Shown: piece by piece, positions 23,911 to 36,339 of the stretch | Layout: every line of letters begins with the position of its first letter | Numbering within the stretch: position 1 is the first letter of the stretch | Assembly (NCBI GenBank): GCA_021464415.1 | Contig: CM038470.1 | Location: forward strand, 8,816,394-8,880,393 | DNA length: 64,000 nucleotides | Direction of reading: 5' to 3' | Source of the DNA: Lonicera japonica | Taxonomy: Eukaryota; Streptophyta; Magnoliopsida; Dipsacales; Caprifoliaceae | Program-made: the position numbers and the translations under genes | The notes under the pieces: generated by a model | What the model was told of the DNA's origin: nothing | The model's database searches: none | Seen by the model: the letters and a program-made list of their open reading frames with translations, nothing else

Positions 23911-24279
23911 CAAAAATTTCTTTTACTGGATACTAATTTATTTGTCTTTTTAATCAATAACATCATAAGAATGGGAAACCAAATTATTTCGAAGACTAGA
24001 ATTATTTATATTTTTCAATTAAACAAAGTTTCACAGTTCTTTAGTGTGGCAAAATAATATTTAGAGGCTTTGTCATAGGTAACAGGGACAGATTTAAGTT
24101 TACCTTTGTCACGAACCTATGCAGTGACAAAATGTGTGTTAGTTACAGACTGTAACCGTGACAAATAGAAGAAATTTTTCACTAATTTATACGTACTTTT
24201 GGTACCACGTGAGCACACTAAGCCGGATCCGTGTTAAATGGCGCAAAAGCAACGAAACCGTATATTTATTATTCCGTAC

Positions 24280-26500
24280 TTATATGAGTTGGTCATGTTA
24301 TGGTGAGAGAGTGTAAATGCAAAATATTTTGTATGAATATATGAATAATATATGTTAAATGTGACAGTTCTGCACCACAAATGATATGGACTTAGCATTT
24401 GCCTTCTCCCGGTAACAAGATTATGAGCAATAATTTGCGATTAATTAATATTGTTTCGCTGCTATTTAAAGTTAGGTACCTACATAATAAAACCATGAAC
24501 TTTGAAAAGCTTAAAAATTAAAATAAAAACTAATGTAAAGACCGATAGAACATAACAATTACATGATGATAAACCAACAAACATAAAAAGGTTAAAAACA
24601 TATTTCGTACCCGAATAAAAGTCCCAAATTGACTCTAACACTTTATTAAGGATAACTTAATTTTACTATAATAAATTGTTGAATGAAATTTATTTGTTAT
24701 CATGAGATTGTAAATTGATTATATGTCCCCAAAAAAGAAGCTAGATTCTCAATTTAGGAATGCATTTGTAGCCGATAAAAAATGAACTTTCAACCTTTAG
24801 GTTTAATTTAGTCAGGGTTGAATAACCAACTCGCTTGAACAATGTTGAGTGAGAAACATAAAGACTACCTAGCTAAAGTAATGAACACAACAATTTCATG
24901 ATAAAGAAACCAACAAACTTAAATTGTAAATTTTGATACGCATTCTTGAATGAGATATTTAATTTGTATTGGTAACCTCTTTATTAAGGTTCAAGCTAAT
25001 TAAGGCATCATACATCTTCAGCCTATACATAATTCTACATAAATACCCAATCAATTTTTTTAAGCACATCTTCACACAACTAATAACAAAAAGTAATACA
25101 ACACAAAATCACAAAGATATATGGCAATGAGTAAAATCAATGTGCTCACAATGTTTTTCATGGTAGTTTTAGCATCATCCCAAGTTCCACTTTACCAGCT
25201 ACCCTACTGCATGGATGTTGTGTTGAATTTTGATTGGTGCGCAGGCTATCTCGAAGGAAACTGGGATAACGTGGCACCGCCGTGTTGTCGAGGACTCTAC
25301 ACCCTCAACTCCATAGCCCAAGGGGAGGGTCCGAGGAGGATTTGCCAATGCATAGAGGACATGGCTAATCATCAGTTGGGCATCCCGTATATTCCCTCTC
25401 GAATTGATGATCTTTATGTCAAGTGCCAAATTCACCTCAGTTTCCCTATTTCTCAATCAATGAATTGCTCCACGTAATTATTTCCTTCTTTAATTTTTTT
25501 CTCCTTGTGAAAGTTAAAATGGAAAAAGTAATTTTAAGCTGACACGTTTAGTCGGAAATTGTTAACTAGACATAATTAAAGATGCTCTAGTTAACGAGTA
25601 GAGTGGTGAAAGTACTTGCATCGAGTCCTACATATGAGTCGATCAGTGCATTATTGACAAGCCAATTGCTGGGTGTACTTAATTATATTGTTGCCCAATG
25701 TATTCCCTATTGTCACACTTGTGTGCAGGTGGAATGCCTTCATGAAATAGATGTGGACCGACACGATGCATGTTCAAGTATCTATAATTTTTTTTGCAGT
25801 ATTATCGAGGACAGAAAACCCACGCAACGTACAAGTTGCTTATATATAATATTTACTACTAATAAAGTATCTTGTGCATGAGCACAATATTACGTGCTTG
25901 TTATACACCTAACTAGATTTTACGTACTTTACTGAAACAATCATCTAATATATATATATATATAAATAGATGGGTAACACTAAAGATTATTTATGCGTAG
26001 TAAATGACAATAACTTTATAATATATATTACAATGAGCGATGCATGTACAAGAGAAATAGAGGAAATAAATAATTGTCTTTCGATATATATATAGTTTGA
26101 ATAATATGTATTCACAACATTGAAAAACTGTGTTCAAATAAAAAGTAAATAGAATTTTCAAATTAAAATTTTTAGACTTTATATTAATTTAGATGAGACA
26201 AACACTTACTCAATATAATCACTGATCGACAAGCTTTTCTTTTCTTGATGCAGGATTTAATAAATAAATAAATTATATGGAAGCTAAGTTTGCTTGATCG
26301 AGTTCATATAAAAGGAGTCCTTGGCAATGCATGCATGTTGTTTAGTCTGGTGGGGAATTATCGCAAGATGGATGTTGTAGTTACGTTGTGATATATATTA
26401 AACGTAAAATCTCTTATGCATGTTTATAATAATTAATTTGTCCATTAATATATACATATATACGTATGAAAGCCAAAAAGGCAAGATAAATTATATTTGA
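24280..26500 (+). repeat. Duplicated block B (intact lipid transfer protein gene)
   Basis: This is the counterpart of 19110-21540; it carries the only intact gene of the three copies. Similarity covers promoter, exon, intron and 3' flank, so the duplication was of genomic DNA, not of a transcript. Confidence 0.7.
25121..26260 (+). CDS. Divergent non-specific lipid transfer protein (type 1-like), two exons
   Basis: This is a small secreted protein that likely binds lipids in an internal cavity, in the cell wall or extracellular space. Exon 1 is 25121-25473. The intron runs 25474-26253 and exon 2 is only GATTTAA (26254-26260), giving 118 residues plus a final Ile. If unspliced, the frame stops two codons after the last Cys. 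Residues 1-21 are a signal peptide (hydrophobic VLTMFFMVVLASS). The eight-cysteine motif is complete: Cys30, 40, 55, 56, 75, 77, 102, 116, spacing CX9CX14CCX18CXCX24CX13C, close to type 1 lipid transfer proteins. CCRGLYTLNSIA and FPISQSMNCS also match the family pattern. An intron just before the stop is a known habit of these genes. TACATAAATA near 25040 may be the TATA box. Confidence 0.82.
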
Positions 26501-27337
26501 GAAAAATTGAATGTTATGATGATATTTATAGTGTAATTGTGTACGTTCTCTTAATTATATTAAAATGCACATTAGTCTTTGTAATTTTCTCTTATGTTTA
26601 CCGACCAGTTTATCGATCGATCCCTTTTTTTTATTGATGGCGCACCATTGTGTTGTATAAGCGCATGTACAACCATGCATTTGCAATGAGTAATTGACTG
26701 GAAATATATAAAGATTATAAATTAAGTATATATATTGGCATTTCAAGTTAATCCTAGCCTAAATGGTACATATATTTTAATTATTATTATCATAAGTTTC
26801 TGCTAAATTACTGCAAGAAATTCAATTTTGTTAATTTCTGAAAAATATATATTACATTTTTAATCCCTCTTTTCCAGATAATATATAGTTTGTTGGAATA
26901 AAAATTCTATTACAGCCTTATTTTAAAAACGCAAGGATTTCTAAAACAGAAAACACAAAAAAGAAGAAGAGCGCGCAGAATTCTCCCAAAGATACAGATT
27001 CGAGCTCTCCAAGTCGATTCTCAGCAACTGCAAATCAGTCTATAGTCAACGTAAATGGTACTATGCGTGAACGAGAATTAATCGAAGTATACGAAAGTTA
27101 GTCTGGACACCTCGTGGGGCAATGCCTTCGAACCAAAAAAATATAAGACTTAAAACGTACATCTGATCTGTTTTCTCTCTGAAAAAAAATAAAAATTGAC
27201 CCCACCCGCCAATTTTTGAACAGAAAGCTGTAACCAGGTAATGGTACAACTCACTCCACCCAGCAGGTGCAAATTGGTAATTTTAATCAGAAAAGGGTAA
27301 AATTGTCAAATAGAAAAAAAGTCGTCGTCGGCCAAAG
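26261..27337 (+). other. Intergenic, AT-rich
   Basis: Nothing coding was recognised between the lipid transfer protein gene and the PP2C promoter, apart from the end of duplicated block B. Confidence 0.5.
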
Positions 27338-27526
27338 CCGTGTTAAATGGCGCAAAAGCAACGAAAAGGCGGCTTTAGAAAAAGATTAAAGTCTCCGGCA
27401 AGGTCACATGTCTAAAGTCAAACCTATTTATCTATATCTTTTTTTTATGTTTCTCTCTCTCTATATATCTCTATTCAGACAATTTTAGTAAAATCAGCTG
27501 AACCGAACAATTTTAGAGGAGTTATT
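27338..27526 (+). promoter_or_regulatory. PP2C proximal promoter and leader
   Basis: A pyrimidine stretch (TTTCTCTCTCTC) and CTATATAT at 27461-27468 precede the start codon by about 60 bp. A 29-bp piece at 27338-27366 occurs again exactly at 24229-24257, near the lipid transfer protein gene. The TATA call is tentative. Confidence 0.45.
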
Positions 27527-30500
27527 ATGATAGGAAGAGAAATTCTTCACAAGATGAAGGTTAGATTTTTCATTTTCTTGTTATTATTGTTTGTTTTCGC
27601 AATCATAGATGTAATTTTGGCTTCGATTTTAGAAGGGGAGACTTCTTAGATGCCACACACAAGTGTGTTAATTGTTGTTTATCATCTTACTTATTTTTCA
27701 CCGATTGATTTGAAAAGTCATTTTGAAGATGTTTTGTTTTATCTAGCACAACACTATTGATGCTTTGAGTTCATTGCATTTCTATTCTACTTGTCTTGTC
27801 TATTTTGATCGCCACACAATGACAACGGAAACATTTTACTGTTGGGATTGTGAGCTGGGAATAAAAGTAATTGTGATTAAGCTCGTACTGCTGTGATGCG
27901 GAGTTGCAGATCTGCAAAGTTGCTTTAAAGTCTAAAAAATTGGAAATTGTGACTGCTATTCAAATCAACTTTGGAATTTTTTTAAGGGTTTCCTAGCTCT
28001 CATAATAAATTTATGAGAAAAAAGTTATAAGTGAGAAGATATTCAAAACATCAAAGAGCAGTTACTTTCATGTTCTTGTTTATACTATCCTGTCATGTGT
28101 GCCCCGTATGCCCCAAGCCCTTGTTTGAACCAACTCTGAATGAATTTAGTTAATAATTCATTAATGTCCGCTGTAAATTTTCAAACCCAATAACCTGAAG
28201 ACTCACTTGGACCGAACAAGCATTCTTTTAAAATGAAAGTGGAACTTGTTCAAATATGTGGGAACCATTCGAACCCTTGTTGGGCGAGATCGTATTGGGC
28301 TCCCCCACATAACTACTTTCTCGCCGCCAACAGGCTTTTCACAAATTGCTGTAGCTTCTAGCGGAGGGTGATGGACATGTGTTTGCTTTATTCATTTTAG
28401 AAAAGGACGAAATGGGCCAGAGACAGATTAGACCCAGTTCTACCATTAAGAAGGATTAGAAGTACTTCTAGAATTGATCATTGAGATGGATTTAGGTGGG
28501 TAGATGCAAGCTATTTGTTTCTGCATGAATCAACAAAATGATGTTCTCGTATTTGCGATATTTTCTAGAGAATCAGGAAGTTTAAGCTTTAGTAACATCT
28601 CTCGGGACTCAAAATGAGTGATTGAGAAGGGAGGAAGAAGGACTTGCGCCTCTAGATTCTACAGAAGAGAAACACTGATTGTTTTGGCCTATATTCTCCT
28701 TCCCTTACATCCTGGAAATCTATCTTGGTGGATCTCTTTGGCTTTGTATCTTCTTAGAAAGGATTTGGTGTGTTGCATCCCATCTCTTGTTTGTTGACTC
28801 CTTTGATTTGAAAATTTTATTGATAATTTTGTGAATGTTTTTTCTGTGTTAGGTTCCAAATTAGGTTCCAATTTCCTAGTTCTTTGGATTTTCAGTTCAA
28901 TAATTTTTTGGGGGTTAGGGTGGGGTTTTCTTGCCTTGTTTCGTAAGTCATGGTTTAGAGATTTTATTGTAATATCTCTTTCTTGGTAATAATACTACTC
29001 TTTACTTATAAAAATAAAGAAAAATAAAATAAAGAGTAGTTCTAAAGGCTGGTTGAAAACTTGAAATAAGTGATGAGAAATGCTATACAAATAAAGAAAG
29101 AAAAGAAATTTTTCGAACTTCCCGGGCCCAGTTGTGCAAATCCTGCCAGATAAGCTTACAAGCCCCGCACTTCTAATACTTTCTTGTTCGTTCTTTCTGA
29201 TCTCTAATCTACTTTTTTGGTAAGAAGACATTAATCTGAGGACAAAGCTGGATCAGGAGGAGTGTAATGGGGTGATAAAGCAGAGTGGCATAGTGGATTT
29301 TCTTCTAAATTTTTCTGTTGTCACATATACTGCTGTTGACCTGATAAAATTGAAGAGTGAAGTTACCATCCTGGGTGAATTCCGGAGTTGCTTTTCAAAC
29401 TTCTTACACTGACGAAAGATCTTAAGGCCGTCCTTGGAAATGTGCTTCTGCTAAGGATAGCCATTGTGGTGCTGTTATCTTTTACCCCAATGCACTTGGC
29501 AATCCTTCCTGTTAAAAAAACTTCGGGTTTGTATATCTCACTTGTGCCACTAGATTGAAGAATTTCAAGAGTACCCTAGCTGTATAGGGCAGTGAGAGAA
29601 ATGATCATGTGTTAGTTTTACATGTAAATATCGCTCTACGCACTTATGTAGCTATCAGTATTTGTTAAAGGCTGTAAATAATATATTAGGAATGTAGATA
29701 ATTAAGAGATCCGAATTATTAGGATTATTTCCTTATGTAAGTAGGACTTTTGTGTATATATATGTGTAATCATTCTTCTAGTAAGATAAGCAATCTAATT
29801 TTCCTCTCATCTTAGATTACACGGTATCAGAGCAATTAGGGTTTTGTTCCTTGGCCTGCTAGTTGACGGCAGGTTGCTAGGCAGTTTGCAGTTTGCGATC
29901 CAGTGCAGAATCAAAATATAGAGCTATGGCTCAGTCCGTGTGTGAAATAATGTGGATATGTCAACTCCTAACTGAAGTAGGGATTAAGACTTCGGTACAA
30001 GCAAAATTGTAGTGTGATAACCAAGCTGCCATACATATTGCGTCTAATCCCGTGTTCCATGAATGAACGAAACATATTGAAATTAATTGCCATTTTGTCC
30101 GCGAGAAGATACAGCAAGGATTAATTTCCACAGGGTATGTAAAGATTGGAGAGCAATTGGGTGACCTTTTCACGAAAGCCTTAAACGGGATTCGGGTTGA
30201 TTATCTTTGTAACAAGCTGGGATCAATATCTATGCTCCAGCTTGAGGAGAAGTGTTAAAGGCTGTAAATAATATATTAGGAATGTAGATAATTAAGAGAT
30301 CCTAATTATTAGGATTGTTTCCTTATGTAAGTAGGACTTTTGTGTATATATATGTGTAATCATTCTTCTAGTAAGATAAGCAATATAATTTTCCTCTCAT
30401 CTTAGATTGCAGTATTCAACTTGTAGAAGCCCTCTACATGAAAATGAGCTGAATTAACATTCATGTGCACCATTTTTGGTTAGATTATGTTATATTTTAA

Positions 30501-32592
30501 TAAGGATGAATAACTAGACTGTTTGTTTTATGATTCTATTTTTATTTTATCATCTTCAGGAAAAAGCTTGCTTCGCCATAGCCACACCAGCAACTCCAGA
30601 CTCTGGAAAAGGTAAGAACGGAATATCAAGGCGTATTACACATGGCTATCACCTTGTGAAAGGAAAATCAAATCATGCTATGGAAGACTGTTTAGTTTCT
30701 GAAGTTAAGCAAGTAGACAACAATGAATTGGGTTTATTTGCAATTTTCGACGGGCATATGGGTCATGATGTTGCAGACTACTTGCAATCCAACCTCTTTA
30801 GCAATATTCTGAAAGAGGTAAAAAAAGGGCCTGTCTTCTTTTAACTTGATTTCCTCTTTTTTTCTATTCCTTTTACGATAGATCAATTCTTTTTGTAAGC
30901 AGAGGGACTTTTGGGTTGACACAGAGAGTGCCATAAGGAGAGCGTATCGTTCTACTGATAATGACATACTGGACCAATCGGCTTATCTGGGAAAAGGGGG
31001 GTCAACTGCAGTTACAGCTATACTGATCAATGGCCACAAACTTGTAGTTGCAAATGTTGGAGATTCTAGAGCCGTTATATGCAAGAAGGGAGTGGCCGAA
31101 CAATTATCAGTCGATCACGAGCCTAGCAAGGAAAAACAGATAATCGAGAGCAAGGGTGGCTTTGTATCAAATCTTCCAGGTAGCCCATATTTTGATATCC
31201 CCACAGCTGAAAGTATTATGATAAATATATTCATGATAATGAATAATTTGGGTTCAGAAGTAGACAGGTAATGAGGGGTTACAGATATATCTTATTTAAT
31301 GTACACCATCTTATATGTCTTGCTGACCAAAATTTTTCAAAACCTACATTTTTACGAGAAAATATGCTCTGCACCTGGAGTACCATCACATGTTTCATGG
31401 TACTTCTGGGCCAATGACAAAGCTCCTTGTAGGCATTCATCGTATGGGCATGCATGCCCCTCCAAGCAGTGGGTGGCGCCTGTGTGGTGCTTTGCCATTA
31501 GCCGCGTGTAACACATGGTGGTACACCCAGTGTACCAGAAAAGGGATTCCACTTTCTCTTTTACCAATGAGAATGATTTTATATGAAGGCTGATATGTTG
31601 TGATGCTCACAGGTGATGTCCCCCGAGTTGATGGGCAGTTGGCAGTGGCAAGGGCGTTTGGCGACAAGAGCTTGAAGAGACATCTTAGTTCAGATCCAGA
31701 TGTTGCAGTGGAGTTGATAGATGATGATTCCGAGTTTGTCATTTTGGCAAGTGATGGATTATGGAAGGTTGGTTATTTTTGTAACTGTGATCTTTTATTT
31801 AGACCCAACATTTCTCTATGCATACCAAGGATGAGGAAACAAGAGGTTTAATGATTTTATTTATTTTAATTTTTTTAATTTGAAAAATGCCTTAATTTGC
31901 ATGTGTATGACAATGTAAAGGAGTTGAACATAACCCACATCTAAGTATGCCCGTCCTTATCAAAACTCCTCAAACTCACACTTCTCATTCTTGCATTTTC
32001 ATTCCCATTCCCACCCACCATTTGACGTGTTTCTTCCTTCAAACTTTTCTCATATTCACGCATCCAAACTCATGTCAAAAAGGATCAACAAAAAGTTCTG
32101 GCGGAGTTATATGCATTTCCCTTCCACACTTGTATTTCAGGTTCTTGCGTATACATGAGGTACTCCTTCCATCCAACACTTAAGTCCACGTTTCAATTTC
32201 ACACTTTTTTCAGTATACGCTAAATTCGACATAATCAATAATAACACTAGTACTATCATAAGTTTGGTACACTGATTCTGTCACAGAAAGGAAACAGGAT
32301 TGTAATTTTGGACATCTAAAAGAGGAATAATGGACTCTTAGTTGTGAACACAGTAATTTCATCTGGTTTCCAAATGATGTATATATATATATATATTCCT
32401 CCCCTGTACCTTACATATGACTTGTGCCTTTCATTTTTCTGAATCAATGTGTAGGTAATGTCAAACCAAGAAGCAGTTGATTCTATAAAAAACATAAAGG
32501 ACCCTCAGTCAGCTGCAAAGCATTTAGCCGAGGAAGCGCGTTTGAGGAAAAGCAGGGATGATATATCCTGCATCGTTGTAAGGTTTCAATAG
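27527..32592 (+). CDS. Protein phosphatase 2C, small cytosolic plant type, 5 exons
   Basis: This is a Mg/Mn-dependent serine/threonine phosphatase. Exons are 27527-27559, 30560-30817, 30903-31179, 31613-31767 and 32455-32592: 861 nt, 286 aa, with matching phases and GT-AG borders. The first exon encodes only MIGREILHKMK; I recall a similar short first exon in Arabidopsis relatives (probable PP2C 58 group), which supports this start. Motifs in order: NHAMEDC (about 49-55), LFAIFDGHMGHDVADYL (metal-binding Asp75, Gly76), GKGGSTAVTAILI, VVANVGDSRAV, LSVDHEPSKE, GGFVSN, VDGQLAVARAFGD, FVILASDGLWKVMSNQEAVD and SRDDISCIVVRF. All known metal-binding acids appear kept. There is no signal peptide or membrane segment. 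Intron 1 is 3 kb and holds a miniature Copia element. The exact substrate is unknown. Confidence 0.93.
29663..30411 (+). mobile_element. Miniature Copia element (749 bp) in PP2C intron 1
   Basis: Two 159-bp LTRs (29663-29821 and 30253-30411) start TGTTAAAGGCTG and end ATTACA/ATTGCA. The target duplication GTATT stands at 29658-29662 and 30412-30416. I count four differences between LTRs (about 2.5%). After the 5' LTR comes a primer site (GGTATCAGAGC). The 431-bp inside keeps only the C-terminal RNase H end of pol. It lies wholly in the intron, in the sense direction of the gene. Confidence 0.93.
29925..30252 (+). pseudogene. Copia RNase H tail fragment
   Basis: The inside of the miniature element reads CDNQAAIHIASNPVFHE, then TKHIEINCHFVREKI, then GEQLGDLFTKAL and CNKLGSISM. 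This is the end of a Copia polyprotein. A stop splits HE and TKH. The catalytic DNQ block remains, but the rest of the RNase H domain is absent, so it is not functional. Confidence 0.88.
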
Positions 32593-32602
32593 TTTTCCCT
32601 AT

Positions 32603-32851
32603 GGGTGCTTTTGATTGGAAAAAAAAGGGTCAGGATCATGATTAAAAGCAAAACTAATTTTAATGAGAAGTCGGAAAAATAGATAGTAATTTGGTGAGAT
32701 TTCTGTTACTTATTCCATCTTTCCATGGAATTCTATACGGTGAGGGGAAAATGAAGAAAATATCACCGGATCACTTGTCTATTTTTTAAATTTCTCGTAA
32801 ATTGAATTGTATTGCAAGTCATTTCCCGCTCCTTTTTTATCAAACGGGCCC
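32603..32851. mobile_element. MITE-like element just after the PP2C stop codon
   Basis: The ends GGGTGCTTTTGATTGGAAAAAA and (complement) GGGCCCGTTTGATAAAAAA form an imperfect terminal inverted repeat around about 250 bp. The inside contains TTTGGTGAGATTT and TTCCATGGAATTC, like the MITE at 16341. It starts 10 bp after the stop, so it likely makes up the 3' untranslated region. No clear target duplication was seen. Confidence 0.5.
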
Positions 32852-34935
32852 TTCATCACCTCAGTACAAAGAATTTGAACAGTTTATAACCGGTGGGTAC
32901 CCTCGCTTGCCCTAAGCTAGCTTTTGGGGCTGAGTTCTACTCATGGTTTTGTAGTACTTAGTGTGTTTATGAAGTTTATATGGTAATTGTAGATTATGTT
33001 ATTTTAATTGTATTTATATGAGATGCATTGTTTTTCTGCTTTCTCAAGAATTTACTGAAGTTCTGGATTTATGCGTACTTGTTCATTCTTTTGACCAAAC
33101 GCTATAGTACGTAGCAATATCCTTCAACCGGCAAGTTATCATTTTACTGACCCATCACAGAATTCAGCTAACCTCCGCTCTTCAAATGGCACCAATCGTT
33201 GCATTTGTTAATTAGCTCCCAAACACTGCACTATCTCATATTACTGTAATTTCAGAACCACTTTACAATCCAACATATGATATAATTTTTGAAGTCAATG
33301 AATAATTCAAAAAAGTATTTAGAACATGCGAATGTTACATCAAATTACAGTATTGTTTGGGCATATTTAGGAAATTCACACTATATCTTGAAAATAGTTG
33401 GCGTTTACTCTGATTCTAGCTTCTTTTAAGATAAAATGGAAATAGATTTAAAAACAATGTGATTTACTTTTTCCATGTAAATATTGGATGCTAGGTAAAT
33501 ATACTAATTAAAGCAAGCTAGATTTCAGGAAGAGTAATGTTGGCACGCGAAGGCTGAGGTGAGGTGGACGCTTTCTTGTTTTTACTTTTTAATCACAGAA
33601 AAAAAGGGACCAACTTGAATGTTGTAAGTTCGAATCACAAAATTTACGATACAACCAAATTATCTTTTTCTTTTTCCAATGTAAAATAATTGAATTTTCT
33701 CCTAATTTTAACCAGTAACATGCCCAATAAGGAAGACACCAGAATGAAAGCGGATCAACTTAAATGTAAGAGCTGTTCATGTAAATAACTTCGAGTCCAC
33801 CAACTTATATATATATATATATATATTTGTTTTGGTACATTTTTTTTTTTTTCAAGTGAATGAAAGATTTTCTAAATTAAGACGCCCCAACTTGTATCTT
33901 CTATATAAATACTGTATCTTATCTCTATTTTAGAAAGTGTAAAAATAAAATGGGGGACAAGCTGTGACAATAGTGAATACGTAGTTCTCTGCCCATCACT
34001 GTGGGGTACCATGCATGCTGCCACTTGTTGTTATGTGGATGAGCCACGTAGCTGATTAGGCATTTTTTTTTCCCATGTGGGTGCCACGTGAGAGTAACTA
34101 TGGGCAGCTCCCCTTTCCCAGACATATATGGAAGATTAAAAGCTACGTAGTATAACAATAATGGAAATACTTATTTCGAGACACTCTCGACGGGGGGCGG
34201 ATTCCAAAATTAGATAAAGTGACCTAATTATAGCTTTCAAAACTTTTAATTAAAAGGAGCAAAAAATTAATACTGCTATTATTATTCTAAAAAATTTTAA
34301 ACGACGGTAAAATAGAGAACTTGGATTGTAGTTCTCTGTAATAATTTATTTTTTTAATTACTAGCAGTCTTGTGTCTTCATTAATATTTTTTCTGTTATT
34401 ATAACAACGAAATTTTAGGTTCGGAAATATGTGTCAAACTCTTTATTAATATACTGTTATTTTTCATTTAACTAATTAGTGTTCAATTTTTGTTTGTCAA
34501 AAAAAGAAAAATAAATAGTGTATAATATCAAGTGTTAATTAAGATCAATAATAAATATATATACACTCCAAATATTCAAACAGTAAAACAAATTAACTTA
34601 TCCGAATTCAACTCACAAATCGAGTAATCAAAAAACTAGTTCAAACTTAGTGGAGAAATAACAAACCAATAAATAACTTGAACAAAAACTTCATTATGAA
34701 TATATATATATATATATATATATTTTAAGTACAAGTGTACATATATATTTAGAATTTTTTTTGGGTGGGAATAACTGGAATTAACTTTGACTTGATTCGT
34801 TTAAGTAGGCGCAATTATAATTTATTTTTTTATGTTAATTTTTATGGGATGTTTGAGCTACTTTTTACACACTTTAATCAATTTCTGTTTGAGAAAGATA
34901 CTAAATATTGGCTACTAAAAATTTTGAATCTAAAG

Positions 34936-35322
34936 CCCTTGTTTGGTTAGGCTTTTAAAATCACTTTTAAATTTTTTTAAATCTTGTTTGGTACATATTT
35001 TTTAAAATCTCATTTCACACTTCTCAAAACTAAATTCATTTTACTTTCTCTCTCATAAAACTTTTAAAAACTTTAAAATAGCATAACTTTAAATCCAAAA
35101 ATCGGAATTAGATAAAATATATATATTTGTAACATACTCATCGAGATCTATATAATAAGATCTATTGAGATTATATTATAATTTTTTTTCACAAGTTTTA
35201 CTTCCTCTCATGAGTTTTAATTTTTCGTACCATACACAAATCAAATTTAAAAATTTTCTTTTCAAAACTCAACTTTGAAATAAAATTTAAAATTTTAACT
35301 TAAAACGCAAACCTATCGAGCC
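34936..35322. mobile_element. Possible MITE
   Basis: GCCCTTGTTTGGTTAGGCTTTTAAAA at the left pairs imperfectly with the complement of the right end (GGGCTCGATAGGTTTGCGTTTTAA). The inside is AT-rich and non-coding. The boundaries are approximate. Confidence 0.4.
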
Positions 35323-35931
35323 CAATTAATGTGTTAATGTGTGATTTAAAACCAACGGTTGAAATATGGATCATGTTAATGTGTGATTTAAGAGTGCATA
35401 TTAAATACTTATATTTATATTTTTTTTAAAAATAACTCTCAACATGTTATGATATAAATTTGCATACAAAAAATAATTATTTTTATTTATAATAACTTTA
35501 ATTATTATTTTCGTTGAAATATATATTATGTTGACAAAAAATGTTACGCTATATAAATCAAACGTCGTATTTTGAACCAAGTAATTAAAAACGTTTGACG
35601 GATAGGATTACGGTGTATAAATGAATTTTTTTCATTTAGCCAACGTCACTGGCTGAAGATCTTGGGCATAATTTTCATTTCTGCCAACAAATATAAAAAA
35701 AAATGATAGAATTACCTCTATGTGCGCGTAGTATTATATTTATTATTTAATAAATAAATTTAAAATATATTATTATTATTATACTTATTCAAGTAATAAA
35801 AAAAAGTATTTTTTTTTAATTTATTTATAAGATCGTGCATTCGAAATTCATAACAATTCTTAATAAATTACAAATAAATTTTTAATAATAATTAAATTAA
35901 AACACTAAAAATATCCTATACATATTATTAT

Positions 35932-36278
35932 AGCATCTCCAAGAAGTTCTCTATTGTACTAATCCTCTTTATAATAGCTAGTATACGATAACAAATGAGA
36001 CTCCAACAACATAGTTAAAATAGAGATTTAGAGTAGAGAGCCTAGTTTGGCTCTCTAGATTTAAAGAGTCTCTCTCTATTTTATATTTTTGCATTAAACA
36101 AATCAATATTTTTTTCTTTTATTTATTACATCTAATTAAATTGTAACATGTGTTTTCATAAAAATATAAATATAAAGTATTATTAGAATCACTCTTTAAA
36201 TAACCTTCTTTATTTTAAAAAATATTTTTTATTTTAAAAAAAATATTCTCTAATACGTAGAGCATTGTTGGAGATGCT
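35932..36278. mobile_element. MITE with AGCATCTCCAA ends
   Basis: AGCATCTCCAA at the left end and TTGGAGATGCT at the right end are perfect inverted repeats around an AT-rich 350-bp body. This end type is widespread in plants near genes. It lies just upstream of the CCCH gene promoter. The target duplication is unclear. Confidence 0.65.
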
Positions 36279-36339
36279 CTAGACTGTAGCAAAACTTTAT
36301 CTGAAAGACAAACAACAGAAGTCTTTGCATGCAGTGAGT

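Larger units (their letters stand above)
32852..36300. other. Intergenic, AT-rich, with microsatellites and MITEs
   Basis: No gene was recognised. There are (TA)n runs at about 33808-33828 and 34697-34724. A more GC-rich block at 33950-34130 has an inverted CTGCCCAT/ATGGGCAG pair, a CACGTG and CATGCATGC; I could not assign it. Two MITE-like elements are listed separately. Confidence 0.5.

Noticed and set aside
24069..24171. GTGAC/GTCAC words as a possible MITE
   Set aside because: The inverted words are short and scattered, and no boundaries or target duplication could be set.
25603..25881. Frame of 92 codons downstream of the lipid transfer protein exon
   Set aside because: It lies within the proposed intron and shows no family features.
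33600..33660. B-box-like GTTCGAATCAC as a possible SINE
   Set aside because: No A box at the right distance, no tail and no target duplication.
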